Shown: piece by piece, positions 26,336 to 38,185 of the stretch | How the letters are laid out: each line of letters opens with the position of its first letter | How positions within the stretch are numbered: the stretch's first letter is position 1 | DNA from: Candidatus Eiseniibacteriota bacterium | GTDB taxonomy: Bacteria > Eisenbacteria > RBG-16-71-46 | DNA length: 63,821 bases | Direction: 5' to 3' | Assembly (NCBI GenBank): GCA_016710095.1 | Contig: JADJLL010000024.1 | Coordinates: forward strand, 1-63,821 | Made by a program: the position numbers and the translations under genes | Notes under the pieces: generated by a model | Database searches by the model: none | What the model was told of the DNA's origin: nothing | Seen by the model: only the letters and a program-made list of their open reading frames with translations

Positions 26336-29059
26336 TCAGCGCAGGCGCACGATGCGCCGCGTCCACACTTCCCCGTCCGCTTCGAGCCGCGCCCAGTACA
26401 GCCCGGCCGGCGCCGTGGCGCCCGAGTCGTCGCGGCCGTTCCACGTCACCTCGTGCGCGCCCGCGGCGAGCACGCGATCCTCGAGCGTGCGCACGCGGCG
26501 CCCGCCCACGTCGAGCAGCACGAGCCGCACGTGCGCCTCTCGCGGCAGCGTACAGCGCAGCGCCACGGGGCCGCGCGACGGATTCGCGCCCGCGAACACG
26601 AGCGACGGATGCGCCACGGCCGGCCCGCCGTCGGCGTCCGCCAGTCCGAGCGGCTCGAGGAACCACTGCCCGAGCAGCGTCATGACGTTCGCCTGCAGCA
26701 CCGAGTGCGTCCACCGGTACGGGCGTCCCGACAGGAACGCGAACCGTCCGCCGTGCGGGCGCAGGCCCGCGCCGCCCACGGGCACGCGGATCGCGCCGAG
26801 CCCGCGCGAGGGCGTGAAGCCCGACGCCGTGCGCCAGAGCAGGTGGCTGTCCGCGCGCGTCCGCACCGTGTCGAACACCGCGCAGAGCGACTGCGTGGTC
26901 GTCCGCGTGAGCGTCGTGAAGCCCGGGCGCGTCGGAGCGGCGTCGGCGATCGTGGCGCCGGTGGCCGTCCAGTTGATGCCGAGATAGGTGCGCAGCGAGT
27001 CGTCGAGGAAGAGTTCGCCCTGCCGCGTCATGAGCAGCAGGTTGCCGCCCGCCTTGAGGTACGAGAGCGCCGGCGTGCTCTGCCACGCCGAGAGGTCGCC
27101 CGTGAAGTTGTTGCCGATCCAGATCACGTTGCGGTAGTGGCCGAGCACGCTGCCCGGCACCGCGCCGTGCCCGAGCGGCACGGGCAGCGTGGCCGGATAG
27201 CCCGCGACGGGCGCGTCGAACGTGTCCCAGAAGTCGATCCCGTACGCGCCCCAGAACGCCTTGTCCGTGTACGCGCTGGTGATCTCCGTGCCGTAGTTCG
27301 CCCAGTCCACGCCGTTCACGAGCAGCACGGACTTCTCGAACGACGGCGACTCCACGACCGAGTCGATCTGCTTGAGGATCCAGCCGTCGCGGTCGATCGC
27401 GACGTCCGACGGCGCGCCGGGCACGTGGAAGACGAACGTCTGCGAGGCGAGCGAGTCCTGCGCGACGAACGTCTGTTCTCCCCCGGCGTACGTGACCGTG
27501 AGGTCGACGGGCATGGTGAAGAGCTGCCACGTCTGCGTCTGGAGCAGCGTGACGGTGACGTCCCATCCACCCGAGGCCGGCGCGGCGGTCCACGACGCGC
27601 GGTAGCGCGGGAAGTACTCGCCGTAGATCCACTGCTGGAAGAACGCGGACAGGTTCCGGCCGGACTCCGCCTCGACGGACGCACGGAAGTCCTCCGTCGT
27701 CGCGCTCCGGTACTGCATGTCCTGGCGGTAGCGGCGGATCGAATGGAAGAACGTCGAGTCGCCGAGCACGTGCCGCAGCATGTGCAGCACCCACGAGCCC
27801 TTGTTGTACGAAAGGTTCGAATCGAACACGCGCGACTCGTTCGCCGCGTCGGCCACGAAGATCGAGCCCGCCCCGAAGTAGCGGTTCGCGTCGATGTCCG
27901 CCTTGTACGCCGCGTACCCGCCCTGCGACTCGGCCCACATGGCCTCGCCGTAGGTCGCGAAACCCTCGTTGAGCCAGATGTGGCCGAAGTCGCGGCACGT
28001 GATCATGTCGCCCCACCACTGGTGCATGAGCTCGTGCGCGACCACGAACTCGCTGTAGGTGCCGAGGCTCGTGCACGTCTGGTGCTCCATGCCGCCGCTG
28101 AACGTGAACTCGGCGTGCCCGTACTTCTCCGAGAAGAACGGGTACTCGCCGAAGCGCGTCGCGAACGCCGCGAGCATGCTCTTCACCTTCGCCTGCGAGA
28201 CGCTCGCGGTCGCGAAGTTCTCGGGCACGTTCCACCAGCGGAGCAGCATCGAGTCCGTCGCCGTCGGCCGGTACCAGTCGCTCGTCACCGTGTAGGGGTA
28301 GCTCGCGAGGAACACGAGGTAGGTCGCGATCGGGTGACGCTCGCGCCAGTGCGTCGTGACCGTCGCGCCGTTGTTGACGGTCGCGAGCAGCGTGCCGTTC
28401 GACGCCGTGGTGAGCGCCGACGGCACGGTGAAGTGCACGTCCACCGAGTCGGCCTTGTCGGCCGGCGCGTCCTTGCACGGCCACCACGACCGCGCGCCGT
28501 AGGCTTCCGAAAGGCTCCAGATCATCTGGCGCGCGTTCACGGTCGGGAAACCGAAGTAGCCGTAGAGCGTCGGGTTGCCGTGGTACGTGATCGTCACGTC
28601 GAACGTCTCGCCGGTCGCGTACGCGCGGTCGAGGTTCAGCGTGAGCACGGAGCCCGCGCGCGACCACGTCGCCGCCACGCCGGCGCTCGTCGCGGCGTCC
28701 ACGACCAGCTCGGGCACGAGGTCGAGGTCCGCGGTCGTCACCGATCCGCTCACGACGGTCGCCTTCATGCGCACGGTGCCCGCGACGTTCGCCGGGGAAG
28801 GCGTGAACGTCAGCGCGAGGTCGTACCAGCGCGCGTCCCACGCGTCCTGGTTCGCGGTCGCGGCGCGCTCGGCGGAGCGCGTGCCGGCCAGCGCGTGCGC
28901 CTTCCACGCGGCGAGGAACGGCGCGACGTCGTAGTCCTCGCGCTGTTCCTGCACACCGCTCGGCAGCGGCGGGAAGAGCACGGGCTTCGCGAAGGCGGAC
29001 GCGGCGAAGGTGGCGGCGCAGGCGAACGCGAGCGCGAGAGCGGTTCCGAGGCGGCGCAT
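26336..29059 (-). CDS. Secreted M1-family zinc aminopeptidase with C-terminal FlgD-like sorting domain
   Basis: The 907-residue protein has a signal peptide (MRRLGTALALAFACAATF, then AASAFAK). The N-terminal beta-domain is followed by the M1 catalytic unit: FSGGMEHQT (exopeptidase GxMEN-like motif with His in place of Asn), HELMHQWWGD and IWLNEGFATYGE, giving the HExxH-18-E zinc site. A central region contains a Rossmann-like GNNFTG...GGNLLLMTRQG segment that is unusual for M1 enzymes. The C-terminus (VRLVLLDVGGRRVRTLED, then APAGLYWARLEADG) is a FlgD/T9SS-type domain, so the enzyme is probably displayed or secreted. I preferred 29059 over the 22-residue longer reading because it begins directly with the signal peptide. 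Confidence 0.92.
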   Translation of the reverse strand: MRRLGTALALAFACAATFAASAFAKPVLFPPLPSGVQEQREDYDVAPFLAAWKAHALAGTRSAERAATANQDAWDARWYDLALTFTPSPANVAGTVRMKATVVSGSVTTADLDLVPELVVDAATSAGVAATWSRAGSVLTLNLDRAYATGETFDVTITYHGNPTLYGYFGFPTVNARQMIWSLSEAYGARSWWPCKDAPADKADSVDVHFTVPSALTTASNGTLLATVNNGATVTTHWRERHPIATYLVFLASYPYTVTSDWYRPTATDSMLLRWWNVPENFATASVSQAKVKSMLAAFATRFGEYPFFSEKYGHAEFTFSGGMEHQTCTSLGTYSEFVVAHELMHQWWGDMITCRDFGHIWLNEGFATYGEAMWAESQGGYAAYKADIDANRYFGAGSIFVADAANESRVFDSNLSYNKGSWVLHMLRHVLGDSTFFHSIRRYRQDMQYRSATTEDFRASVEAESGRNLSAFFQQWIYGEYFPRYRASWTAAPASGGWDVTVTLLQTQTWQLFTMPVDLTVTYAGGEQTFVAQDSLASQTFVFHVPGAPSDVAIDRDGWILKQIDSVVESPSFEKSVLLVNGVDWANYGTEITSAYTDKAFWGAYGIDFWDTFDAPVAGYPATLPVPLGHGAVPGSVLGHYRNVIWIGNNFTGDLSAWQSTPALSYLKAGGNLLLMTRQGELFLDDSLRTYLGINWTATGATIADAAPTRPGFTTLTRTTTQSLCAVFDTVRTRADSHLLWRTASGFTPSRGLGAIRVPVGGAGLRPHGGRFAFLSGRPYRWTHSVLQANVMTLLGQWFLEPLGLADADGGPAVAHPSLVFAGANPSRGPVALRCTLPREAHVRLVLLDVGGRRVRTLEDRVLAAGAHEVTWNGRDDSGATAPAGLYWARLEADGEVWTRRIVRLR

Positions 29060-29141
29060 GGCGGGACTCCGAAGGGGTGGAAACGTCGCGGGCGCCCCGA
29101 ACAGGGCGCCCGTGAACGTTAGCATCGCCGCCGTACCGACT

Positions 29142-31646
<2,505 letters not shown>

Positions 31647-31946
31647 GGCGCATCCTCTCCAGGAGAGCGCGCCGGGCACGCCTCGGTGCTGCGAGGCGTC
31701 GTGCGGTCGGGGCCGTGATCCGCGCTGGCGCGTTCTGTCGCCGGGCCCGCACGAAGGCGGGCAGTCCCTCGCGGTATCGTCCCGAGGCGCGCCGTACTGG
31801 ACGCGAACCTCACGGAATCTTCGCGGGCGCACGCCCGCGGGAGAAGATGCGGGACCCGGGCGCGACGGCCGACGCGCGGCCTCGTGAGGGACACGCCCGC
31901 GATCGCTCAGGCGCCGAGGCGCCGCCGCGCCGATACGCGATCGGCT
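31647..31946. other. Non-coding stretch upstream of glgP
   Basis: This 300-base gap lies between the end of the Gfo/Idh/MocA gene and the start of glgP (both minus). It presumably contains the glgP promoter. I see no convincing promoter hexamers, hairpin or small gene in it beyond the glgP ribosome site at about 31654-31660. Confidence 0.35.
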
Positions 31947-32831
31947 TCAGCCCAGGGCGAGAGTCGCTCGCGAGATCAGCCTCTGCAGCGCGAGTCCGCG
32001 CGCCGCGTCGTGCGCCGGGCGCTCGCCACCGCGCACCGCGCGGGCGAACGTCGCCGCACCGCCGCCCAGGGACTCTCGGCGGAAGCCGCGACCGCGTCGA
32101 ACGCGAGCGTGCCCGATGGGCCGGAGCACTCGAGCGTGAACACGGTCTGCGGCAGCTCGCTCACACCGGAGAGCGATACTTCGCTCGTGGCGCCGCCCTC
32201 GTGCTCGCACGTGAGCGTCACGGTGCGGCGCGGATCGCCGCTGCCATGGATGGCGACGATCGGGCCGAGCACGCCCTCGAGCAGGTCGAACGCGTGCGGT
32301 CCCAGATCGTGCAGCACGCCGTGCTCGCGCCGCCAAGCGTTCGCGTAGGGGCCGCGCACGAACGCGCCGGAGAGGAACGCGAGCCGTGCGCGCTCGGGCC
32401 GCGAGTCGCGCGCGCGGGCGAGCCACTCGCGCGTCGCCACGCGATAGCGGTGCGTGAGCATGAGCTGCGTCACGACGCCGGCGGCCTCCGCCGCGGCGAC
32501 GACGCGTTCGGCCGCCGGAACGTCGAACGCGAGCGGCTTGTCGAGCATGAGGTGGCGTCCGGCCGCGGCCGCGCGCACGGCCAGTTCCGCCTGCGCGCCG
32601 GGCGGAACGGCGAACGCGACCGCCTCGCTGCGCGCGAGCAGTGCGTCGAACGAATCGCACGGCGGCACGCCGTGCTTGTCCGAAAGCTCGCGCGAGTGGA
32701 CGAGCCCCGGCGACCACACGCCGGTGAGCACGGTCTCCGGCCCCTCGGCGAGCAGCGGGAGCGAGCACGTTCGCCGCCCACGGCCCGGCGCCCACGAGCC
32801 CGACGGCGACCGCGGCGGCGGGAGCGCTCAC
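31947..32831 (-). CDS. Gfo/Idh/MocA-family NAD(P) oxidoreductase, frameshifted
   Basis: The GTG start at 32831 overlaps the fdhD stop (GTGA) and opens with the Rossmann glycine motif VGLVGAGPWAANVLAP. After a shift near 32750 the fold continues as VLTGVWSPGLVHSRELSDKH, AVAFAVPPGAQAELAVRAAA, then HLMLDKPLAFDVPAAE, which holds the family EKP-like motif with its catalytic lysine. VLHDLGPHAFDLLEGVLG is the expected C-terminal domain motif. A second shift near 32055 leads to the stop at 31947. Members oxidise or reduce sugars and related polyols; the substrate is not predictable. It is the last gene of a thyX-fdhD-oxidoreductase run. Confidence 0.82.
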   Translation of the reverse strand: MSAPAAAVAVGLVGAGPWAANVLAPAARRGAGDRAHRRVVAGARPLARAFGQARRAAVRFVRRTARAQRGGRVRRSARRAGGTGRARGRGRTPPHARQAARVRRSGGRTRRRRGGGRRRRDAAHAHAPLSRGDARVARPRARLAARARTARVPLRRVRARPLRERLAARARRAARSGTARVRPARGRARPDRRHPWQRRSAPHRDAHVRARGRRHERSIALRCERAAADRVHARVLRPIGHARVRRGRGFRRESLGGGAATFARAVRGGERPAHDAARGLALQRLISRATLALG

Positions 32832-33640
32832 GCGATCGCGTCCCCGGTGTAGACGTTCATCCGGCCCTCGCGCAGGAACCCGACGAGCGTCAGGCCGGCC
32901 GTCTCGGCAAGTTCGATCGCGAGCGTCGTCGGCGCGCCGACGGCCGCGAGCACGGGGATGCGCGAGCGCGCCGCCTTGAGCACGAGCTCCGCTCCCGCAC
33001 GCCCGCTGACCCAGAGCAGCCCTTCACGTGTTCCGTGAAGTCCCTCCCGCAAACGCCAGCCGCACACCTTGTCGACGGCGTTGTGCCTTCCCACGTCCTC
33101 GCGCGACACGCGGGGCTCGAGCGCGCCGTCGCACCACACCGCGGCGTGCACGCCGCCGGTCGCGGCGAAGCCGGCCTGCAGCGCGCGCACGCGCTCGGGC
33201 AGGGCGAGCAGCGCCGCCCGCTCGATGCGCACCGCGGGGCCCTCGCCCGCCAGGGCGAGCCCGGCGTGCAGCGACTCGAGGTGGGCGCGACCGCAGATCC
33301 CGCACGCGGCCGTGGAGGCGAAGTTCCGCTCGAGCTTCGACCAGTCGAGCGCCACACCGTCGGCCAGCGAGATGTCGATCACGTCCGGCTCGTCGCGATG
33401 CGTGGCGGCCGAGGAAGTGCACGCGCGCACGTCTTCGGCCCGGCGCAGCACGCCCTCGCTCGCGAGGAACCCGAGCGCGAGGTCTTCGTCGTGGCCCGGC
33501 GTGCGGAGCGTCACGGACAACTCGCGGCCGTCGACGCGGATCTCGAGCGCGCGTTCGACCGCCACGTCGTCGTCGAACCGTTCGGACGAACGGCCGGTCA
33601 CGCGGGTGACCGGCCGTTTCTGGATCATGCGCTCGTCCAC
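32828..33640 (-). CDS. fdhD: FdhD sulfurtransferase for molybdenum enzyme activation
   Basis: The 270-residue FdhD-type protein passes sulfur from a cysteine desulfurase to the molybdenum cofactor of formate dehydrogenase. Family motifs are present: VTLRTPGHDEDLALGFLASE, TAACGICGRAHLE (the CxxC sulfur-relay pair), GVHAAVWCDG, REDVGRHNAVDKVCGW and LLWVSGRAGAELVLKAA. The start is a GTG at 33640 (or ATG at 33628); seven bases separate it from the thyX stop. No formate dehydrogenase gene is in this window, so its client is elsewhere or it serves another molybdenum enzyme. The stop overlaps the oxidoreductase start. Confidence 0.95.
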   Translation of the reverse strand: MDERMIQKRPVTRVTGRSSERFDDDVAVERALEIRVDGRELSVTLRTPGHDEDLALGFLASEGVLRRAEDVRACTSSAATHRDEPDVIDISLADGVALDWSKLERNFASTAACGICGRAHLESLHAGLALAGEGPAVRIERAALLALPERVRALQAGFAATGGVHAAVWCDGALEPRVSREDVGRHNAVDKVCGWRLREGLHGTREGLLWVSGRAGAELVLKAARSRIPVLAAVGAPTTLAIELAETAGLTLVGFLREGRMNVYTGDAIA

Positions 33641-33647
33641 GGGAGCC

Positions 33648-34445
33648 TCAGACCTTGATGTGCTCCGTGTGGGTCGAGAGCGAGCCGTCGGGAAGCGGCA
33701 CGATCTGGTAGTCGAGGAACATGTTCGGCGCTTCCTTCTGCATGATGCGAAGCACCTCGACCGCGACCTTGCGGATCTCGACGTCGGCGTGCTCGCTGCC
33801 GCGCAGCTCGATGAAGTGGCGCAGCGCGCGACCGTTGGCGGTCACGAAGATCTTGGTCTCGGTCGCGTTCGGCAGCACGGAGCGCGCGGCCTGACGCGCC
33901 ATCTTGCGGCGCAGCGTCTTGTCCGTGACGTCCGTGAACTTCGCCTCGAGACCGGCGACGAGCTTGTCGTAGCCCGTTCGCGCGGCGTTCACGGCTTCGG
34001 CCCACACGGCGTGCAGTTCGGGATCGTTCGCGATCACGTCCGGCTCGATGTAGTCCGAATCGCTCTCGTCCACGTAGCGCTGCGAGAGCTGCGAGTAGGA
34101 GAAGTGCCGGTGCCGGATCAGCTCGTGCGTGAACGAGCGCGACACACCCGTGATGAGGAAGCTCCACACACCGTGCTCGAGCACCGAGCCATGCCCGACC
34201 TCGATGATGTGCTGGATGAAGTCCTCGTTGGTCTTCCGGCCCTTGCCGTAGGACATGTAGCAGACGCGTCCGGCGATCTCGGCGAGGCGTTCGGCGCCGA
34301 CTTCGGTGTCGGTCTGCCAGGTCACACCCTCGTCGGCGAGGAAGCGCTGGATGTCGGGATCGCTCACCACCTGCCGGCCCACGAGATACACCTTGGGCTC
34401 ACGGACGATCTCGAGCGGGTTCGATTCCACGGTGGCCGTCTCCAT
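33648..34445 (-). CDS. thyX: Flavin-dependent thymidylate synthase ThyX
   Basis: The 265-residue enzyme methylates dUMP to dTMP using FAD and methylene-tetrahydrofolate. The ThyX signature RHRHFSYSQLSQRY (RHRxxSxxxxSxRY) is intact. It is preceded by VLEHGVWSFLITGVSRSFTH and followed by TANGRALRHFIELRGSEHAD. A GGAG ribosome site precedes the ATG at 34445. The N-terminal 35 residues (ESNPLEIVREPKVYLVGRQV) are typical of longer ThyX proteins. It is the first gene of a minus-strand run with fdhD and an oxidoreductase, and is divergent from the decaheme cytochrome gene. Confidence 0.97.
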   Translation of the reverse strand: METATVESNPLEIVREPKVYLVGRQVVSDPDIQRFLADEGVTWQTDTEVGAERLAEIAGRVCYMSYGKGRKTNEDFIQHIIEVGHGSVLEHGVWSFLITGVSRSFTHELIRHRHFSYSQLSQRYVDESDSDYIEPDVIANDPELHAVWAEAVNAARTGYDKLVAGLEAKFTDVTDKTLRRKMARQAARSVLPNATETKIFVTANGRALRHFIELRGSEHADVEIRKVAVEVLRIMQKEAPNMFLDYQIVPLPDGSLSTHTEHIKV

Positions 34446-34801
34446 GGCGTGCTCCTTCAAACGGGCGATGCGTACTGCACGGTCGGTGAAGACCGCGTCG
34501 CGGGCGGAACGCCGGTCGAGGCGATTCCCCGCGAGAGTCGGCGTGCCTCGCCTCCCGGGCGCGGCACGCAGTGCGTGTTGACGCGGCACTTTACCCGAAA
34601 TGCCGGGAGCGGTCTGCCCCCGATCCGGCATGGCCCCCAACTTTCCTCATCGGAGTGGTCCGAGAGGACCATGCACACAAGAGGTACGGAATCAGATAAC
34701 TTGCGCAACGGGTCCAGCATCTCGCGATGAGGACCCCTTTCGCGCGCGAGGGTCGCTTCTGGCGGCGCCGCGATTGACATCACGCATCCCGGAGGGAACC
34801 G
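34446..34801. other. Divergent intergenic region between thyX and the decaheme cytochrome gene
   Basis: This 356-base region should contain the promoters of both divergent units. It holds a perfect inverted repeat (34656-34671), a relatively AT-richer patch GAATCAGATAACTTG at about 34688-34702, and a GGAGGG ribosome site immediately before the cytochrome ATG. TTGACA at about 34774 is too close to the ATG to be a -35 box. I see no small gene. Confidence 0.4.
34656..34671. promoter_or_regulatory. Inverted repeat, possible operator
   Basis: TGGTCC-GAGA-GGACCA is a perfect six-base dyad with a four-base centre, 131 bases upstream of the decaheme cytochrome start. It could bind a dimeric regulator or form a short hairpin. 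There is no second copy nearby. Confidence 0.25.
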
Positions 34802-35731
34802 ATGCGCAGACGGTTGTTGGCGTTTGCGGTGCTCGTTGCCTGCTCCGTGTTCACCCTGGCGGTCGCTCGGAATTCGTTCTCCGATCCGACTCCTCAGCGT
34901 GTGGGCTCGGCCGCTTGCAAGGAGTGCCACGACAAGCAGTATCAGCAGTACGCGGGCAGCGCCCACGGACGCGCTGAGCAGGACGCGGGACGCGTCGCCG
35001 GAGATCCCGGTTGCGAATCCTGTCACGGACCGGGCTCGCTGCACGTGCAGGCCGACGGCGACGAGAACTCCCCGGGCTTCAAGACCATCAAGCGCTACGC
35101 CAAGTTGTCGGCTCAGGAAGCGAATGCGACCTGCACCGGCTGCCACAAGGCGGGCGATCAGTTCTACTGGCAGCACAGCGCGCACGCTCGCAAGAACGTG
35201 TCCTGTGTCAGCTGCCACAACATCCACGATTCGAAGGACCCCGGCCACGCCAAGCTGCTCAACCAGCCGACGACGACCGCGGTCTGCATCACCTGCCACA
35301 AGGCGAACCACTTCGCGCTCGGCAAGACGGCCCACATGCCCGTCGCCGAAGGCGACATGACTTGTGGTGACTGCCACAGTCCGCACGGCAGCGCCGGACC
35401 GAAGCAGATCCGCGCCCTGACCGTGAACGAGCTCTGCCTGACGTGCCACGCCGACAAGCGCGGCCCGTTCCTGTGGGAGCACGCTCCGGTTCGTGAGAAC
35501 TGCCTCAACTGCCACGAAGCGCACGGCTCGAACAACGACAAGGTGCTCGCCGCGAAGCGTCCCTACCTGTGCCAGCGCTGCCATATCGCCACGCGTCACC
35601 CGTCCACGATGTACGACCTGCCGGATCTCACGAACAGCAGCAGCAACCGTTCGCTGAATCGGTCGTGCACCAATTGCCATCCGCAGCTCCACGGATCGAA
35701 TCATCCGTCGGGGCAGTACTTCACGCGGTAG
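34802..35731 (+). CDS. dmsE: DmsE-type decaheme c-type cytochrome
   Basis: The 309-residue protein has an N-terminal export signal (MRRRLLAFAVLVACSVFTLA). It has exactly ten CxxCH haem sites: CKECH, CESCH, CTGCH, CVSCH, CITCH, CGDCH, CLTCH, CLNCH, CQRCH and CTNCH. Spacing and order match the DmsE/MtrA group of periplasmic decahaem cytochromes that pass electrons through an MtrB-type barrel. The gene for such a barrel starts nine bases downstream. A GGAGGG site precedes the ATG. Maturation would need the CcmABCDEF system also present in this window. I infer a role in electron exchange across the outer membrane; the direction is not determined. Confidence 0.95.
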   Translation: MRRRLLAFAVLVACSVFTLAVARNSFSDPTPQRVGSAACKECHDKQYQQYAGSAHGRAEQDAGRVAGDPGCESCHGPGSLHVQADGDENSPGFKTIKRYAKLSAQEANATCTGCHKAGDQFYWQHSAHARKNVSCVSCHNIHDSKDPGHAKLLNQPTTTAVCITCHKANHFALGKTAHMPVAEGDMTCGDCHSPHGSAGPKQIRALTVNELCLTCHADKRGPFLWEHAPVRENCLNCHEAHGSNNDKVLAAKRPYLCQRCHIATRHPSTMYDLPDLTNSSSNRSLNRSCTNCHPQLHGSNHPSGQYFTR

Positions 35732-35740
35732 GAGGCCGTC

Positions 35741-37929
35741 ATGAGAGCGCGCATGATTTCGCTGATGGTGCTCGCGGCCTCTTTGCTCGTCGCGAGTCAG
35801 TCGGTGGCGCAGCCCACCGGCAACGTCACCTTCGGTTCGCAGTGGTGGAACCAGAGCGTCGACGAGGCCAAGCTGCAGGAGTTCCGGGTCATCCCGAAGG
35901 GTGGGTTCCTGGAGTCCTATTACCTGACGCAGTCCAAGGGGAACTTGTCCGCGGCCATGTGGGGCTCCAACGCCCTCGAAGAGGACCAGCGGCACAATCT
36001 CGCCCTTTCGAAGGGCCTGAAGTGGCGGCTCGACGCCGAAGTCAGCGGCACGCCGCACATCTTACAGCATGATGGCCCGCTCGCCCCTGTATCAGGTGAG
36101 CCCGGGCGTCTTCGTGCTGCCGGACTCGATCCAGCGCCTGATGCAGGGGTACGCGGGCGCCGGCAACAACGCCGGAACGAACGCCTACACGGCCACGCTG
36201 CGTGACCTGCTCAACGGCGCCGCCGGAACGTCGCTCGGCTTCCAGACGAACACGCAGAAGCTTCGCCTGCGCGCGCGTCAGGGCAAGCAGTGGCAGTTCG
36301 ACCTGGCCGCCGTCCGCCGCGACCGCGAAGGCAGTCTGGCCTTCGGCGTGCCGTTCGGCATCGGCAGTGCCACCATGACCGAAGTCGCAGCTCCGATCGA
36401 CCAGCGCATGGTCGACGCGGACGCGACGGGCGTGTACGTGAACGGCAAGCACCGCTTCATGATCTCGGGCGGCATTTCGACGTTCGAGAACGAAGTGGAC
36501 GCGCTGCGGGTGGACAACTCTCGCCGCGTGACGGACAGCGCGACGAGCGGCACTGCGGTCGCCCAGCTGGATCTCTGGCCGGACAACCGTGTCATGCGTG
36601 GCCGGTGGCCTTCTCGGCGCAGCTGCCGAAGGCGTCCACGTTCACGGCGACGGTCGGCATGAGCAAGGCGAAGCAGGACGACGATTTCCTGCCCTTCACC
36701 AGCAACACCGCCCTCGCCTACTCGAGCATGGACTCGCTGCCGCAGAAGAACGTCGAAGCCGAAGTGACGACGATCGTGCAGGACTACCGTCTGACGGGTC
36801 GCCCGGCGGACAAGCTGTACGGCACGCTCCGCTTCCGCTCCGAGAAGGACGACAACAAGACGCCGACGGTCGACTTCAAGGGCTTCTCGCCGTACGACCA
36901 GGGCTTCACGGTCGGCGTGATCGAGAACCACCAGTGGGGCATGTCGACCACGAACCTCGGCCTCGACCTCAACTACGAACTGTCGAGCGCCGTGGATCTC
37001 TCCCTCCTGGGCGAGCACCGCACGCGCACGCACGAGTTCCGCGAAGTCGAGGAAGACGCCGAGAACGTGTTCGGCCTCGGCTTCCGGCTTCGTCCGCTCG
37101 ACGCGGTGGACTTCTCCGTGAACTGGCGCATGGGCCAGCGTCGCCTCGATACGTTCCTCGAGGAGGACTACCTGAACGCGGCGGGCCAGCAGATCGAGCC
37201 CGTCGGCCTCCAGCGCTACGACGTCGGCGATCGCGACCAGAACATGGCGAACGGCTGATCAACTGGACCGTGAATCCGCGCCTGGACGTGTCGGTCAGCG
37301 CCAGCTGGTCGAAGGACGATTACCTGGACTCGCAGTACGGCCTGCCGAACGCGGACAACATCCTGGTGTTCGCCGAAGGCACGATCCACGCGAGCAAGAC
37401 TCTCGACCTGAGCGGTGGCTACGGGTTCGGCCAGGTGAAGACCGAGATGGCGTCGAGCGAGTACAGCGCCAGCTCCCGTCCCGACACGGCGTCCACGATG
37501 GACTGGTGGATCGACGAGCAGGACCGGAACATCTACGTGTTCACGAATGCCGAGTGGCAGGTGAAGCCGAAGCTCGTGGTGAAGGCGGACTACACGTTCA
37601 GCCGTTCGCTCAACGACTACGACTTCTCCAACGTGACCACCGTGCGTAACGGCTCGCGCCGTGCCGAAGCGATCGACGTGCCCAGCACGTTCTATCGCAG
37701 CCACGACGTGACGCTCGAAGCGCGCTGGAAGTGGACGGCTTCCATGGACCTCGCGGTCCAGGGCCAGTACGTCCAGTTCGACGTCGAGGACTTCGCGGTC
37801 GACAACATTCCGCTTCTGGGCGGATCGCTGTCCGGCACGACGTTCACGCCGAACGCGATCTACCTCGGCGATTCGTATCGCGACTACACGGCTCGCCGTG
37901 TGGCCGTGCTGGCGACCCGCCGGTTCTAG
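35741..37929 (+). CDS. MtrB/PioB-family outer-membrane porin for the decaheme cytochrome, frameshifted
   Basis: The ATG at 35741 follows GGAGG and starts a signal peptide (MISLMVLAASLLVASQSVAQ). The mature protein begins GNVTFGSQWWNQSVDEAKLQ and FRVIPKGGFLESYYL, typical of the PioB/MtrB barrel family. Barrel strands continue through three frame changes, near 36060, 36600 and 37255, to a terminal Phe (RRVAVLATRRF). Corrected length is about 728 residues, normal for MtrB. I saw no N-terminal CxxC pair in the region checked, unlike Shewanella MtrB. The barrel would sheathe the decaheme cytochrome to form a porin-cytochrome conduit. No extracellular MtrC-like cytochrome is encoded next to it. Confidence 0.85.
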
Positions 37930-37959
37930 ACTCGCAGCACCGCAGCACCGCAGTACTCG

Positions 37960-37990
37960 AAGCGGCGTGGCCATCCCGGCCACGCCGCTT
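37960..37990. terminator. Hairpin between convergent porin and tetraheme genes
   Basis: AAGCGGCGTGGCC and GGCCACGCCGCTT form a perfect 13-bp stem around ATCCC, 31 bases after the porin stop. There is no T-run, but the position between convergent genes supports a terminator. The remaining 195 bases to the tetraheme gene end show nothing else I can support. Confidence 0.65.
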
Positions 37991-38185
37991 GCCCGTGCCT
38001 GCCCGGCCCCAGGGGAGCGTGGTTCGCAGAATGTCGCCGGGGCATTCCCCCCAAGACCGGGGCAACGCGTGGCCCACGCACGCTTACACGGGGGGCCTGT
38101 CCAGCAACTTCCGACCACCGCCACACGAAGCGGCGGGCTCCCGAAGGAACCGGCCGCCACGTCGTCCGCGAAGAACGGTGGAGCG

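Noticed and set aside
26321..29122. 933-codon plus-strand open frame opposite the M1 peptidase
   Set aside because: Antisense shadow; the minus strand has the complete M1 zinc motif and signal peptide.
34774..34779. TTGACA as a -35 box for the cytochrome gene
   Set aside because: It is only about 25 bases from the ATG, leaving no room for a -10 box, start point and ribosome site.
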